Assembly: GCF_019634845.1 (NCBI RefSeq)
Contig: NZ_JAHCAQ010000001.1
Span: 124,001-188,000, forward strand
From: Dokdonella sp.
Lineage (GTDB): Bacteria > Pseudomonadota > Gammaproteobacteria > Xanthomonadales > Rhodanobacteraceae
Length of the DNA stretch: 64,000 bases
Direction: 5' to 3'
Made by a program: the position numbers and the translations under genes. This document shows, piece by piece, positions 51,380 through 61,313 of this stretch; position 1 is the stretch's first letter; every line of letters begins with the position of its first letter. The notes under the pieces are model-generated. The model made no database searches. It saw only the letters and a program-made list of their open reading frames with translations, and was not told the origin of the DNA.

Positions 51380-51466
51380 GGTGTCCTCGTGGCGGATGCG
51401 CGCAGGCGCGCAGATCGGGGGTGCCGGACGGCCGGCGCAGCGCGCTGCGGCCATCGGGCAGGGGTT

Positions 51467-51501
51467 CGGCGACGCCGGGCGTTACCGCCATGGCGTCGCC
51501 G
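51467..51501 (-). promoter_or_regulatory. Long hairpin with GNRA loop between rpsB and tsf
   Basis: On the minus strand CGGCGACGCC pairs perfectly with GGCGTCGCCG (10 bp). Inside, GGCG and CGCC pair around a GTAA tetraloop. It starts 14 nt after the rpsB stop. No U-run follows, so it is more likely an RNA-processing or attenuation element, or an mRNA stabiliser, than a full terminator. Confidence 0.6.
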
Positions 51502-51515
51502 TGACACGCGCGTGC

Positions 51516-52421
51516 TTACTCGGCGCTGTCGGGGCTGGCGGGGGCGTCGTCCTTGGCCGGACGGCCGCGCGGCGGCGCCGGGCGGCCCTTGCCGGCCGGA
51601 CGCTTGTCGGCGCCGGGCTTGCGCGGGCCGGACGGGCGGCGGCGATCGTCGCGCTCGCGCGCTTCCTTCTTCACCACCGGGTTGCCGTCGGCGTCGAGTT
51701 CGACGAATTCGTCGCGGTCGCCTGCCGCGGCGGCCGGTGCCGCAGCCTTGCCCTCGAGCACGGCGTCGGCGGCGGCGGCGGCGTACAGCTGCACCGCGCG
51801 GATCGCGTCGTCATTGCCCGGGATCGCGTAATCGACCAGGGCCGGGTCGTAGTTGGTATCGACCACGGCGACGACCGGGATGCCGAGCTTCTTGGCTTCC
51901 TTGATCGCGATGTCCTCGTGGCCGATATCGATCACGAACAGCGCGTCGGGCAGGCGGCCCATGTCCTTGATGCCACCGAGCGAGCTCTCGAGCTTGTCCT
52001 TCTCGCGCGTGAGGCGCAGCACTTCGTGCTTGACCAGGCGGTCATGGCTGCCGTCGGTCGCCATCGTCTCCAGTTCCTTGAGGCGACTGACCGACTGCTT
52101 GACGGTGCGGAAGTTGGTCAGCATGCCGCCGAGCCAGCGCTGGCTGATGTAGGGCATGCCGCAGCGGGCCGCTTCTTCCTTGATCGCCTCGCGCGCCGAG
52201 CGCTTGGTGCCGACGAAGAGGATCGTGCCGCGCTTCTGCGCGATCGCCGACAGGAAGTTCATCGCATCGCTGAACAGCGGCAGCGTCTTTTCGAGGTTGA
52301 TGATGTGGATCTTGCCGCGCGCGCCGAAGATGTACGGCGCCATGCGCGGGTTCCAGTAGCGGGTCTGGTGGCCGAAATGCACGCCGGCTTCGAGCATCTG
52401 GCGCATGGTGACTTGAGGCAT
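51516..52421 (-). CDS. rpsB: 30S ribosomal protein S2 with long basic C-terminal extension
   Basis: A 301-residue S2, longer than E. coli S2 (241). The core is standard: [68 protein letters not shown] and [15 protein letters not shown]. From about residue 235 an Ala-rich segment leads into a disordered Arg/Pro/Lys tail ([20 protein letters not shown]) ending in an acidic stretch. The ATG at 52421 begins [10 protein letters not shown]. The 320-nt upstream region (shared with map) should contain its promoter and leader. Confidence 0.96.
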   Translation of the reverse strand: MPQVTMRQMLEAGVHFGHQTRYWNPRMAPYIFGARGKIHIINLEKTLPLFSDAMNFLSAIAQKRGTILFVGTKRSAREAIKEEAARCGMPYISQRWLGGMLTNFRTVKQSVSRLKELETMATDGSHDRLVKHEVLRLTREKDKLESSLGGIKDMGRLPDALFVIDIGHEDIAIKEAKKLGIPVVAVVDTNYDPALVDYAIPGNDDAIRAVQLYAAAAADAVLEGKAAAPAAAAGDRDEFVELDADGNPVVKKEARERDDRRRPSGPRKPGADKRPAGKGRPAPPRGRPAKDDAPASPDSAE

Positions 52422-52741
52422 TGCAGGTATTCCTTCATGCAAGGGAATCGCGGCGGACGCACCGTTGCCATGCCTGCCCGTGGACAGGCGCGGCAGGCGG
52501 CAGGGCCTGCAGCAATTCCGGGGTTTGACCTCCACGCACCCGCCGCGAACGACCCCTTGCAGGGCACCCCGGACGCGGTGACGATGCGTGTGCGGATTCG
52601 GCACGATTGCCGTTGCGGCCTTGCGGATTGCCCGCCGGACCGCATCTGTCGCTCCACCCCGAACCGTGAAAGTCGCGGTGTGGAACCGTAGAATGATAGC
52701 TTGGCCGGCGCGTCGGCGCCAGCACCCCATATCGAGAAGCC
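52422..52741. promoter_or_regulatory. rpsB-map divergent intergenic region with rpsB leader
   Basis: This 320-nt gap holds no gene. The map side has TAGAAT (about 52683-52690), about 50 nt before its ATG; the minus strand shows CTATCATTC in the same stretch as an rpsB -10 candidate. That leaves an rpsB 5' leader of about 250 nt with small hairpins such as GCCTG/CAGGC. S2 autoregulates its operon through such a leader in gammaproteobacteria. Confidence 0.4.
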
Positions 52742-53509
52742 ATGCCCGTTACCGTCAAGACCCCCGCGCAGATCGAGCAGATGCGCGTTGCCGGCCGCCT
52801 CGCCGCCGAAGTGCTGGAAATGCTCGTGCCCCATGTCAGGCCCGGCGTCACCACCGAGGAGCTCGACCGTCTGGCCCATGACCATATCGTCAATGTGCAG
52901 AAGGCGATCCCGGCCAACGTCGGCTACAAGGGCTTCCCCAAGACCCTGTGCACCTCGGTCAACCATGTGATCTGCCACGGCATCCCGAGCCCGGCCAAGA
53001 CGCTGCGCGATGGCGACATCGTCAACATCGACATCACGGTCATCAAGGATGGCTGGCATGGCGATACCAGTCGCATGTACTTCGTCGGCACGCCGTCGGT
53101 ACTGGCGCGGCGCCTGGTCGACACCACGTTCGAGGCGATGATGCTCGGCATCGAGCAGGTGCGTCCCGGCGCCACGCTCGGCGACATCGGCCACGCGATC
53201 CAGCAGCATGCCGAAGGGCGCGGCTATTCGGTGGTGCGCGAATACTGCGGCCACGGCATCGGGCAGATCTATCACGAGGACCCACAGGTCCTGCATTACG
53301 GCCATCCCGGCGCCGGCCTGCGCCTGCAGAAGGGCATGACCTTCACCGTCGAGCCGATGATCAACGCCGGCAAGCCGTACACGCGCCTGCTGCCCGACGG
53401 CTGGACCGTGGTCACCAAGGATCATTCGCTGTCGGCGCAGTGGGAACACACCATCGCCGTCACCGACGACGGTTACGAAATCCTCACCCCCTGGCCCGAG
53501 CCGGCCTGA
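52742..53509 (+). CDS. map: Methionine aminopeptidase, type I
   Basis: A 255-residue metal enzyme that removes N-terminal methionine. [21 protein letters not shown] holds the two Asp ligands, [15 protein letters not shown] the His ligand, and FTVEPMIN and [11 protein letters not shown] the Glu ligands. It is divergent from rpsB, as in many gammaproteobacteria. It ends 3 nt before glnD and so probably starts the map-glnD-dapD-yffB-dapE operon. Confidence 0.97.
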   Translation: MPVTVKTPAQIEQMRVAGRLAAEVLEMLVPHVRPGVTTEELDRLAHDHIVNVQKAIPANVGYKGFPKTLCTSVNHVICHGIPSPAKTLRDGDIVNIDITVIKDGWHGDTSRMYFVGTPSVLARRLVDTTFEAMMLGIEQVRPGATLGDIGHAIQQHAEGRGYSVVREYCGHGIGQIYHEDPQVLHYGHPGAGLRLQKGMTFTVEPMINAGKPYTRLLPDGWTVVTKDHSLSAQWEHTIAVTDDGYEILTPWPEPA

Positions 53510-53512
53510 GCA

Positions 53513-56140
53513 ATGCCGGCGTCGCTGCCTGCGCTGCCGCACCTGCCCGCGGCGCCACCGCGCAGCGGCGTTTCCCCCGATGCCCGCCTTGCGCTGCGCC
53601 AGTGGCTCGCCGATGGCGAGCGTGCGCTGGCGGCGGCATTCCACGCTGGTGGCGACGCTGCCGCGCTGAGCCGGCGCCGCGCCGCCTGGGTCGACACGCT
53701 GGTCGGCCACGTCTGGCGTGCCTGCCTTGGCGACGCGCCAGGCTGCACCCTGCTGGCGGTTGGCGGCTATGGCCGCGGCGCGTTGTTCCCGCATTCGGAC
53801 CTCGACCTGCTCGTGCTCGGCGAGGCGCCCGAGCTGGCGCGCCAGGCGCGTGCGCTCGAGGCCCTGTTCGCCTGCCTGTGGGACGTTGGCCTCAGGCCCG
53901 GGCACGCCGTGCGCGACCCTGCGCAATGCCGAGCGCTGGCGGCCAGCGACGTCAGCGTGTTCACCAGCCTGCTCGACGCGCGCGCGCTGGCCGGCGACGG
54001 ACAGGTGCTGCAGCCGATCGTCGATGATCACGCGTTGTGGCCGGCGGCGGCCTTCCTCGCCGCCAAGGTCGCCGAGCAGGCGGCGCGCTTCGCGCGCTGC
54101 AACGACACGGCCTACAACCTCGAGCCCGATCTCAAGGACGGTCCCGGCGGCCTGCGCACGCTCGACCTCATGCGCTGGCTTGGCCGCCGCACCGCCGGCG
54201 CGGGCGATTTCGACCTGATGGTGGCACGCGACCTGCTCGATGCCACCGAGCGCGAGGCCCTGTTGCGCGCGCAGGCCACGCTCGAGCGCTACCGGTTTGC
54301 GCTGCATCTGGCGGCAGGCCGGGCCCAGGAGCGGCTGTTGTTCGACTACCAGCGCACGCTGGCGACGCAGCTTGGCTTCGAGGACGAACATGCCGACAAC
54401 CTTGGCGTCGAGCGTTTCATGCAGGCCTACTACCGCGCCGCCACCATCGTCGAGCGGCTTGGCGCGCAGTTCGTCGAGCGCTGCACCGAACTGCTCGGCC
54501 CGGATGCAGCGGTGCGCGAGCTCGATGCCGATTTCCTCGCGCGCGGCCAGCGCATCGAACCACGTGCCGGCACGCTGCTGGTGCAGCGACCGGCGGCGGT
54601 CATCGCGCTGTTCGCGGCACAACTGGACCACCCGGAGCTGCACGGGCTGACTGCGCAGGCGATGCGCCTGCTGCAGCAGGCACTGGCCAGCCATGGCGAG
54701 GCGTTCGCCGAGGATGCGGCGGTGCGCGATGCCTTCCTCGCCCTGCTGCGGCGTGGCGCGCCGGCGGTGGAGGCGCTCGCGCGCATGAACCGCCATGGCG
54801 TGCTGGCGGCCTTGCTGCCGGCATTCCGGCGCATCGTCGGACGCATGCAGTACGACCTGTTCCATGTCTACACGGTCGACGAGCACACGCTGCGCGTGCT
54901 GCGCAACGTGGCGAGTTTCGCCGATGCCGGTGCACGCGAGCGCTTTCCCGAGGCCGACCACGTGTACGCCGAACTGCCCCAGCCCGAGCTGCTGCTGCTC
55001 GCCGCGCTGCTGCACGACATCGCCAAGGGTCGCGGCGGCGACCACAGCGAGCTCGGCGAGGTCGAGGCGCGCCAGTTCTGCCTGCAGTTGGGCCTGCCAG
55101 GCCACGATGTCGAGCTCGTTGCCTGGCTCGTGCGTCATCACCTGCTGATGAGCGTCACGGCGCAGCGCCAGGACATCACCGATCCACAAGTGGTGCACCG
55201 GTTCGCCAGTGCGGTCGGCGACCGCACGCGACTGGATTACCTTTACCTGCTGACGATGGCCGACATCGCCGGCACCAACCCGAGGCTGTGGAACGGCTGG
55301 AAGGCGCGCCTGCTGGCCGACCTGCACGTGGCCGCGCGCTACGTGCTGCGCGCGGGCCTGCAGCAGCCGCAGCACGCCGGCGAACGCATCGCCGCCAAGC
55401 GCGAGCGCGCGCTCGCGCTGGCGCGCGAGCAGACGCAGCCGAGCGCGGTCATCGTGGCGCTCGACGATCTGCCCGACGATGCCTTCCTGCGCTTCCGCGC
55501 CGAGCAGATCCTGTTCCAGGCCCGCGCGATCGCCGGTCGTGCCGAGCACGATGTGGTGGTGGCGATCGACTCCGCGCCGGCGCGCGGCAGCAGCGACCTG
55601 TTCGTGTGCGCCCCCGACCGCGACGGCCTGTTCGCGACGATCATGGTCACGCTCGACCGGCTCGGAATCAGCGTGACGCGCGCGCGCCTGCTGGTCTCGC
55701 CGCAACGCCGGGTGTTCGACACCTTCGAGATCATCGACGCGCGCAGTCTCGCGCCGCTCGACGGCGAACGCAGCGCGGCGCTGCGCGCCGCGCTGCTGCA
55801 GGCGCTGGCGCCGCGCGAACTGCAGCCGCGCGCGACCCGGCGCCAGTTGCCGCGTCGCCTGCGTCATTTCCAGAGCGCGCCACACGTCGCCTTCAGCGAT
55901 GGCGACGACGCGACCCAGCTCGCGCTCGTCGGCAGCGACCGGCCCGGCATGCTGGCGCAGATCGCGCTGGCGTTGCGCGAGGCGCGCGTGCGCGTGCACG
56001 ATGCGCGCATCGCCACCTTCGGCGAGCGCGTCGAGGATTTCTTCACGTTGACCGACGGCAACGGCAAGGCGCTCGACGCGCCGGCGCGCGAGGCCGTGCG
56101 CGTGGCGTTGGCGCGGGCGTTCGGGGCTCCATCTCAATGA
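53513..56140 (+). CDS. glnD: [Protein-PII] uridylyltransferase/uridylyl-removing enzyme
   Basis: An 875-residue sensor of glutamine that uridylylates PII proteins. The nucleotidyltransferase domain has [19 protein letters not shown] (GGYGRG 84-89, catalytic Asp96/Asp98). The HD hydrolase domain is at about residue 500 ([17 protein letters not shown]). Two C-terminal ACT domains begin near residues 690 ([20 protein letters not shown]) and 800 ([20 protein letters not shown]). All functional parts are present. It follows map by 3 nt and precedes dapD. Confidence 0.96.
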   Translation: MPASLPALPHLPAAPPRSGVSPDARLALRQWLADGERALAAAFHAGGDAAALSRRRAAWVDTLVGHVWRACLGDAPGCTLLAVGGYGRGALFPHSDLDLLVLGEAPELARQARALEALFACLWDVGLRPGHAVRDPAQCRALAASDVSVFTSLLDARALAGDGQVLQPIVDDHALWPAAAFLAAKVAEQAARFARCNDTAYNLEPDLKDGPGGLRTLDLMRWLGRRTAGAGDFDLMVARDLLDATEREALLRAQATLERYRFALHLAAGRAQERLLFDYQRTLATQLGFEDEHADNLGVERFMQAYYRAATIVERLGAQFVERCTELLGPDAAVRELDADFLARGQRIEPRAGTLLVQRPAAVIALFAAQLDHPELHGLTAQAMRLLQQALASHGEAFAEDAAVRDAFLALLRRGAPAVEALARMNRHGVLAALLPAFRRIVGRMQYDLFHVYTVDEHTLRVLRNVASFADAGARERFPEADHVYAELPQPELLLLAALLHDIAKGRGGDHSELGEVEARQFCLQLGLPGHDVELVAWLVRHHLLMSVTAQRQDITDPQVVHRFASAVGDRTRLDYLYLLTMADIAGTNPRLWNGWKARLLADLHVAARYVLRAGLQQPQHAGERIAAKRERALALAREQTQPSAVIVALDDLPDDAFLRFRAEQILFQARAIAGRAEHDVVVAIDSAPARGSSDLFVCAPDRDGLFATIMVTLDRLGISVTRARLLVSPQRRVFDTFEIIDARSLAPLDGERSAALRAALLQALAPRELQPRATRRQLPRRLRHFQSAPHVAFSDGDDATQLALVGSDRPGMLAQIALALREARVRVHDARIATFGERVEDFFTLTDGNGKALDAPAREAVRVALARAFGAPSQ

Positions 56141-56160
56141 ATGATCACGAGGATCGCGGC

Positions 56161-56979
56161 ATGCAGAATCTGGAAACCCTGATCGACGCGGCCTGGCAGC
56201 AGCGCGATGCGCTGGCCGCGACAGCGTTCGAGCGCGAGCTGCGCCCGGCCATCGAACGGATCATGGACGGTCTCGAGGATGGTTCGCTGCGCGTGGCCGA
56301 ACCGGTCGCAGGTGGCTGGCAGGTCAATGCCTGGCTCAAGAAGGCCGTGCTGCTGTACTTCCGCCTGCATCCGAACCGGCTCATGGACGGCGGGCCGATG
56401 GGCGCGTTCGACAAGGTGCCGCTGCGCTTTGCCGATGCCGACGAAGCCGCGCTGCGCGCGACCGGCGCGCGGCTCGTGCCTGGCGCGCTGGTGCGACGCG
56501 GCGCGCACGTGGCGCGCGATGCCGTGCTCATGCCGAGCTACGTCAACATCGGTGCCCGTGTCGGCGCGGGCACGATGGTCGACACCTGGGCCACGGTCGG
56601 GTCCTGCGCGCAGATCGGCGCCAACGTGCACCTGTCCGGCGGCGTCGGCATCGGCGGTGTGCTCGAGCCGCTGCAGGCGAACCCGACCATCATCGAGGAC
56701 GACTGCTTCATCGGTGCCCGCTCGGAGGTCGTCGAGGGCGTGATCGTGGAGCAGGGCAGCGTGATCGGCATGGGCGTGTTCCTCGGCCAATCGACGAAGA
56801 TCTACGACCGCGCCAGCGGCACGATCAGCTATGGCCGCGTGCCGGCCGGCAGCGTCGTGGTGGCGGGCTCGCTGCCCGCCGGCGACGGCAGCCACAGCCT
56901 GTATGCGGCCGTGATCGTCAAGAAGGTCGATGCCAGGACGCGCGCCAAGACCGCGCTCAACGAGCTGCTGAGGGCATGA
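56161..56979 (+). CDS. dapD: 2,3,4,5-tetrahydropyridine-2,6-dicarboxylate N-succinyltransferase
   Basis: A 272-residue left-handed beta-helix enzyme of lysine/diaminopimelate synthesis. The start [16 protein letters not shown] aligns with E. coli DapD, and GAGGA lies 7 nt before this ATG, so it is preferred to the ATG at 56137 that overlaps the glnD stop. [14 protein letters not shown], the hexapeptide turns ([20 protein letters not shown]) and [13 protein letters not shown] are conserved. It overlaps yffB by 4 nt. Confidence 0.96.
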   Translation: MQNLETLIDAAWQQRDALAATAFERELRPAIERIMDGLEDGSLRVAEPVAGGWQVNAWLKKAVLLYFRLHPNRLMDGGPMGAFDKVPLRFADADEAALRATGARLVPGALVRRGAHVARDAVLMPSYVNIGARVGAGTMVDTWATVGSCAQIGANVHLSGGVGIGGVLEPLQANPTIIEDDCFIGARSEVVEGVIVEQGSVIGMGVFLGQSTKIYDRASGTISYGRVPAGSVVVAGSLPAGDGSHSLYAAVIVKKVDARTRAKTALNELLRA

Positions 56980-57338
56980 GCATGACCGCCACGATCCACG
57001 GCCTCGACAACTGCGACACCTGCAGGAAGGCGCGCAACTGGCTCGACCGCTTCAAGCTGCCGTACGCGTTCATCGACTATCGCGAGCAGCGCATTGCGGC
57101 CGAGTCGCTGAAGGCATGGGCGAAGGCGGTCGGCGGCTGGGAGAAATTCGTCAACCGCGCGTCGACGACGTGGCGCGCGCTGCCGGAGGCGCGCAAGTCG
57201 CCCGGCAGCGACGCCGAGTGGCTGCTGCTCATCAAGGAGCATCCCGCGCTGGTGCGGCGTCCGCTCGTCGTGCTCGACGACGGCAGCGTGCACCAGGGCT
57301 TCAGCGACAACGGCTTCAAGAAGCTGTTCGGCAAGTAA
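56976..57338 (+). CDS. yffB: ArsC/Spx-family thioredoxin-fold protein, YffB-like
   Basis: A 120-residue ArsC-fold protein. [13 protein letters not shown] holds the CxxC pair near residue 13-16. Later [16 protein letters not shown] and FKKLFGK match the short YffB/Spx-like branch rather than true arsenate reductases. In E. coli yffB also precedes dapE, and the same link is kept here, with 10 nt between. A role in lysine metabolism or redox is not established. It overlaps dapD (ATGA). Confidence 0.9.
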   Translation: MSMTATIHGLDNCDTCRKARNWLDRFKLPYAFIDYREQRIAAESLKAWAKAVGGWEKFVNRASTTWRALPEARKSPGSDAEWLLLIKEHPALVRRPLVVLDDGSVHQGFSDNGFKKLFGK

Positions 57339-57348
57339 TGGAGTGGCC

Positions 57349-58533
57349 ATGTCGGACGTGCTCGACCTCACCTGCGAACTGATCCGCCGCGCCTCGGTCA
57401 CGCCCGATGATGCGGGCTGTCAGGCGCTCATCGCCGCGCGCCTCGAACGTGCGGGCTTTGCGATCGAGCATCTGCGTTTCGGCGACGTCGACAACCTGTG
57501 GGCGACGCATGGCAGCGGCGCGCCCGTGTTCGTTTTTCTCGGCCACACCGACGTGGTGCCGAGCGGTCCGGCCGAGGCGTGGTCATCGCCGCCGTTCGAG
57601 CCGAGTATTCGCTCCTGCGATGTTCCTGGCCGCGAGAATCCGGAGGCGGTCGGCCATGACGGCACGCTGCACCTGTACGGCCGCGGCGCGGCGGACATGA
57701 AGTCGGGCGTCGCGGCGATGGTCGTTGCGCTCGAAGACTTCGTCCGCGGGCAGCCCGATCATCGTGGCACGGTGGCGCTGCTCGTGACTTCGGACGAGGA
57801 AGGCATGGCCATCGACGGCGTGCGTCGCGTCGCCGATCTGTTTCGCGAGCGCGGCCAGCGCATCGACGCCTGCGTGGTCGGCGAGCCGTCGTCGAAGGCG
57901 CGGCTCGGCGACCTCGTCCGCATCGGTCGCCGCGGCTCGCTGACGGGGCGGCTGCGGGTCGAGGGCGTGCAGGGACACGTCGCCTATCCTGACCAAGCCG
58001 ACAACCCGATCCACCGCATCGCGCCGGCGCTGGCCGAACTGGTGGCGACGCGCTGGGACGAGGGCAATGCGGCATTCCCGCCGACCTCGTTCCAGATTTC
58101 CAACATCGAGGCCGGGACCGGCGCCGACAACGTCATCCCGGGCCGCCTGCGCGTGGTCTGCAACTTCCGTTTCGGCACCGCGAGCACGGCGCAGGACCTG
58201 CGTGAGCGCAGCGAGGCGATCCTGCGCCGGCATGGCGTCAGGTTCAGCATCGACTGGCATCTGTCGGGCGAGCCCTTCCTCACGCCCGATGGTCCGCTGC
58301 GGCGGGCGGCACTGGCCGCGATCGCCAGCCACTGCGGTATCGAACCCGAACAGAGTACCGGCGGCGGCACGTCCGACGGGCGTTTCATCGCGCCGCTCGG
58401 CGCCGAGGTGATCGAACTGGGCCTGTGCAATGCGACGATCCACAAGGTCGACGAATGTGTCGCGATCGCCGACCTCGAGCGCCTGCCGGCCCTGTACGCC
58501 GAGGTGGCGCGGCGCCATCTCGCCACAGCTTGA
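57349..58533 (+). CDS. dapE: Succinyl-diaminopimelate desuccinylase with unusual insertion
   Basis: A 394-residue two-zinc hydrolase that releases diaminopimelate from its succinyl form. [11 protein letters not shown] (H66), [10 protein letters not shown] (D116), LLVTSDEEG (catalytic Glu and metal Glu), VVGEPSS and [11 protein letters not shown] supply the active site. GGAG lies 6 nt before the ATG at 57349, which is preferred over a GTG two codons upstream. Between SIR (86-88) and [10 protein letters not shown] about 15 extra residues (S89-H103) occur compared with H. influenzae DapE. They sit just before the metal-ligand loop. Confidence 0.94.
   Translation: MSDVLDLTCELIRRASVTPDDAGCQALIAARLERAGFAIEHLRFGDVDNLWATHGSGAPVFVFLGHTDVVPSGPAEAWSSPPFEPSIRSCDVPGRENPEAVGHDGTLHLYGRGAADMKSGVAAMVVALEDFVRGQPDHRGTVALLVTSDEEGMAIDGVRRVADLFRERGQRIDACVVGEPSSKARLGDLVRIGRRGSLTGRLRVEGVQGHVAYPDQADNPIHRIAPALAELVATRWDEGNAAFPPTSFQISNIEAGTGADNVIPGRLRVVCNFRFGTASTAQDLRERSEAILRRHGVRFSIDWHLSGEPFLTPDGPLRRAALAAIASHCGIEPEQSTGGGTSDGRFIAPLGAEVIELGLCNATIHKVDECVAIADLERLPALYAEVARRHLATA
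57613..57657 (+). other. In-frame 45-nt insertion within dapE
   Basis: The segment encodes [15 protein letters not shown] and separates two blocks that are contiguous in other DapE proteins. Part of it carries a 6-bp inverted repeat TGGCCG/CGGCCA. It could be a small mobile palindromic element or a coding-sequence expansion. The length is a multiple of three, so the frame stays open. Confidence 0.5.
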
Positions 58534-58609
58534 GCGGCAGCATCGGGCTTGCCTGCCCGCGCCGGTCCTGCCACCGCTGCCGCCGCTCGCGATGCCGTGC
58601 GCGCCGTGC

Positions 58610-59692
58610 TCAGGCCGGACCGGTCAGCAGCTTGAGCTGGTCGGCCTGGTCCTCGCGCGTGAGCGCATCGACGAGTTCGTCGAGATCGCCGTCGAGGATC
58701 GCCGGCAGGCGGTACAGCGTCAGGTTGATGCGGTGGTCGGTGATGCGACCCTGCGGATAGTTGTAGGTGCGGATGCGTTGGCTGCGGTCGCCCGAGCCGA
58801 CCTGCAGGCGCCGCGCTTCGGCTTGCGCGGCGGTCTGCTTGGACTGTGCCTCGTCGAGCAGGCGGGCGCGCAGCAGCGCCAGCGCCCGCGCACGGTTCTT
58901 GTGCTGGCTGCGTTCGTCCTGACACTCGACCACGATGCCGCTGGGCAGGTGGGTGATGCGGATCGCCGAGTCGGTCTTGTTGACGTGCTGGCCGCCCGCG
59001 CCCGAGGCGCGGAAGGTGTCGATGCGCAGGTCGGCGTCGCTGATCGGTACCTCGTCGATCTCGTCGAGCTCGGGCAGGATCGCCACCGTGGCCGCCGAAG
59101 TGTGGATGCGGCCTTGCGACTCGGTTGCCGGCACGCGCTGCACGCGGTGCGTGCCCGACTCGTACTTGAGGCGCGAATAGGCGCCGTTACCCTCGACGCG
59201 CGCGATCACTTCGCGGTAGCCGCCGTGCTCGCCCGCGCTGGCCGACAGGATGTCGACCTGCCAGCGGCGCCGTTCGGCGTATCGCAGGTACATGCGCAGC
59301 AGATCGCCGGCGAAGATCGCGGCCTCGTCGCCGCCGGTGCCGGCGCGGATCTCGAGGAACAGGTTGCCCTCGTCGCGCGGATCGGTCGGGATCAATGCGC
59401 GGTTGAGCTCGTCCTCGAGCGCGACGCGGGCCGCCTCCAGCGCCGGAATCTCGGCCGCGGCCAGTTCCGCAAGGTCGGCATCGCGCAGCATCGCTTCGGC
59501 GTCGGCCAGCGCGCGCGCGTTGGCGTCCCAGGCCTTGAGCGCAGCCGCCAGCGGGCCGAGCTGGGCGTGTTCGCGCGAGACTTCGCGCAGGCGGCGGGCA
59601 TCGCCGAGCACCTCGCTGCTCGCCAGCAGGCGCTCCAGTTCCTCGTGGCGTTCGGCCAGTTGTTCGAGTTTGCGGCGGATCGAGGCTTGCAT
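58610..59692 (-). CDS. prfA: Peptide chain release factor 1
   Basis: A 360-residue class I release factor for UAA and [21 protein letters not shown] contains the P-x-T tripeptide (PAT) that reads the third codon base, and [17 protein letters not shown] the GGQ hydrolysis motif. The ATG at 59692 begins [15 protein letters not shown]; the longer frame is not used. It follows hemA after about 200 nt, the usual hemA-prfA order. Confidence 0.97.
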   Translation of the reverse strand: MQASIRRKLEQLAERHEELERLLASSEVLGDARRLREVSREHAQLGPLAAALKAWDANARALADAEAMLRDADLAELAAAEIPALEAARVALEDELNRALIPTDPRDEGNLFLEIRAGTGGDEAAIFAGDLLRMYLRYAERRRWQVDILSASAGEHGGYREVIARVEGNGAYSRLKYESGTHRVQRVPATESQGRIHTSAATVAILPELDEIDEVPISDADLRIDTFRASGAGGQHVNKTDSAIRITHLPSGIVVECQDERSQHKNRARALALLRARLLDEAQSKQTAAQAEARRLQVGSGDRSQRIRTYNYPQGRITDHRINLTLYRLPAILDGDLDELVDALTREDQADQLKLLTGPA

Positions 59693-59823
59693 GCGGCGGG
59701 AGTCGACGGTGAGGGTTGGCAGGCAGGCTGCGGCGGAGCGCGGGTCGAGGGCGGCGATGGCGTGGGCGCGGTGGCGGAGCGGCAGGACGGCAAGGCGAGA
59801 TGGATGCGGTTTGCCGCTCGCTG

Positions 59824-59838
59824 CCGCGGGTCCCGCGG
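59824..59838. other. 15-nt GC-rich palindrome between hemA and prfA
   Basis: CCGCGGG and CCCGCGG flank a single T. The 200-nt hemA-prfA gap holds no gene; this palindrome could fold in the hemA-prfA mRNA or simply reflect base composition. Confidence 0.3.
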
Positions 59839-59892
59839 TTCGCTCCGTCGCGGTCGCGCAGCGCGCAGGCGTGATGCGTTTGCGCCGGCGCG

Positions 59893-61170
59893 CTAACGCT
59901 CGCGCTGCTTGCCGGTCGCCGGATCGAGGTCGAACAGGCGATTGGCGGCCTGCAGCAGTTCCGCGTCGCCGCGCAGCGCGGCTTCGCGCAGGTGGGCGCT
60001 CGGTGCGTGCAGCAACTTGTTGGTGAGCGTGTAGGCGAGGAAGTCGAGTGCTTCCTCGGGCGAGCGGCCGCGCGCGAGCAGGCTGCGCGCCTTGGCCAAC
60101 ACCTGATCGCGGTCGTCCCGGGCCTGGCGGCGCAGGTCGACGACGGGATTGCCTGCATGCCAGGCGTGCCACCAGCCCATGAAATGGTCGACCGACAGTT
60201 CGATCATCGCCTCGGCCTGCAGCGCGGCCTCGTGGCGCGAGCGCAGGTTGTCGTCGATGATGCCGCGCAGGTCGTCGATCGTGTACAGGTACACGTCCTC
60301 GATCTGCGCCACTGTCGGGTCGATGTCGCGCGGCACCGCGATGTCGACGAGAAACATCGGTCGACGCTTGCGGCGCGTGATCGCGGCCTCGACCTGGGCA
60401 CGCTGCAGGATCGGGTCGCGGCTGGCCGTCGAGGCGATCACGATGTCGGCTTCGGGCAGGTGGCGGTCGAGGTCGGCCAGCGCGATCGCGTAGGCGCCGA
60501 AACGCGCCGCCAGCGCCTGCGCGTTGTCGAGCGTGCGGTTGGCGACGATGAGGCGCCGCACATTGGCGTCGCCAAGGTGGCGCGCGGCCAGTTCGATCGT
60601 CTCGCCGGCGCCGATCAGCAGCACGCAGGCCTGGCGCAGGTCGGTGAACACGCGCTCGGCCAGGCGTACCGCCGTGAATGCGACCGACACCGGGTTGGCA
60701 CCGATGCTGGTGTCCGAGCGCACGCGCTTGGCCACCGCGAAGGTGTTCTGGAACAGGCGCTCGAGCGGCGACTTCAGCGTATGCGCCTCACGGGCACGGC
60801 TGTAGGCATCCTTGACCTGGCCGAGGATCTGCGGCTCGCCCAGCACCATCGACTCGAGGCCGGTGGCGACGCGGAACAGGTGGCGCACCGCGTCGGCATC
60901 GGCGTGGCGGTACAGGAACTCGTCGACCCGCGCCTGGGTCAAGCCATGGTGGCGGTTGAGCCAGTCGGCGGGCACGCCCTCGGCGCCGGCTTCGACCGTG
61001 CAGTACAGTTCGGTGCGATTGCAGGTGGACAGGATGGCCGCTTCCTGCACGCCCGGTTGCGCGGCCAGCTCGCCCAGCGCCGGCGGCATCGCTTCGCCGG
61101 TGAAAGCGACACGCTCGCGCAGCGCGACGGGGGCGGTCTGGTGGTTGAGTCCAACGGCAATCAGCGCCAT
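59893..61170 (-). CDS. hemA: Glutamyl-tRNA reductase
   Basis: A 425-residue NADPH enzyme of the C5 route to 5-aminolevulinate. [13 protein letters not shown] holds the nucleophile Cys50 (Cys50 in E. coli as well). [13 protein letters not shown] and [19 protein letters not shown] are conserved. [17 protein letters not shown] is the NADPH fold and [13 protein letters not shown] precedes the dimerisation domain. It is divergent from the TPR lipoprotein gene and upstream of prfA. Confidence 0.97.
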   Translation of the reverse strand: MALIAVGLNHQTAPVALRERVAFTGEAMPPALGELAAQPGVQEAAILSTCNRTELYCTVEAGAEGVPADWLNRHHGLTQARVDEFLYRHADADAVRHLFRVATGLESMVLGEPQILGQVKDAYSRAREAHTLKSPLERLFQNTFAVAKRVRSDTSIGANPVSVAFTAVRLAERVFTDLRQACVLLIGAGETIELAARHLGDANVRRLIVANRTLDNAQALAARFGAYAIALADLDRHLPEADIVIASTASRDPILQRAQVEAAITRRKRRPMFLVDIAVPRDIDPTVAQIEDVYLYTIDDLRGIIDDNLRSRHEAALQAEAMIELSVDHFMGWWHAWHAGNPVVDLRRQARDDRDQVLAKARSLLARGRSPEEALDFLAYTLTNKLLHAPSAHLREAALRGDAELLQAANRLFDLDPATGKQRER

Positions 61171-61313
61171 GAGTCGGTTCGAGAGCTGCGCTGCGGCACG
61201 CGCGCGGGAGGACCGGATGCACGCGCAGGATCGGCTAAGCTAGAACCTCGTGCGGCGGGTCGCGCAAATTGTGCGGTCGCCGCTGTTCGATATCAAGCAA
61301 GACAAGGCGTTGC

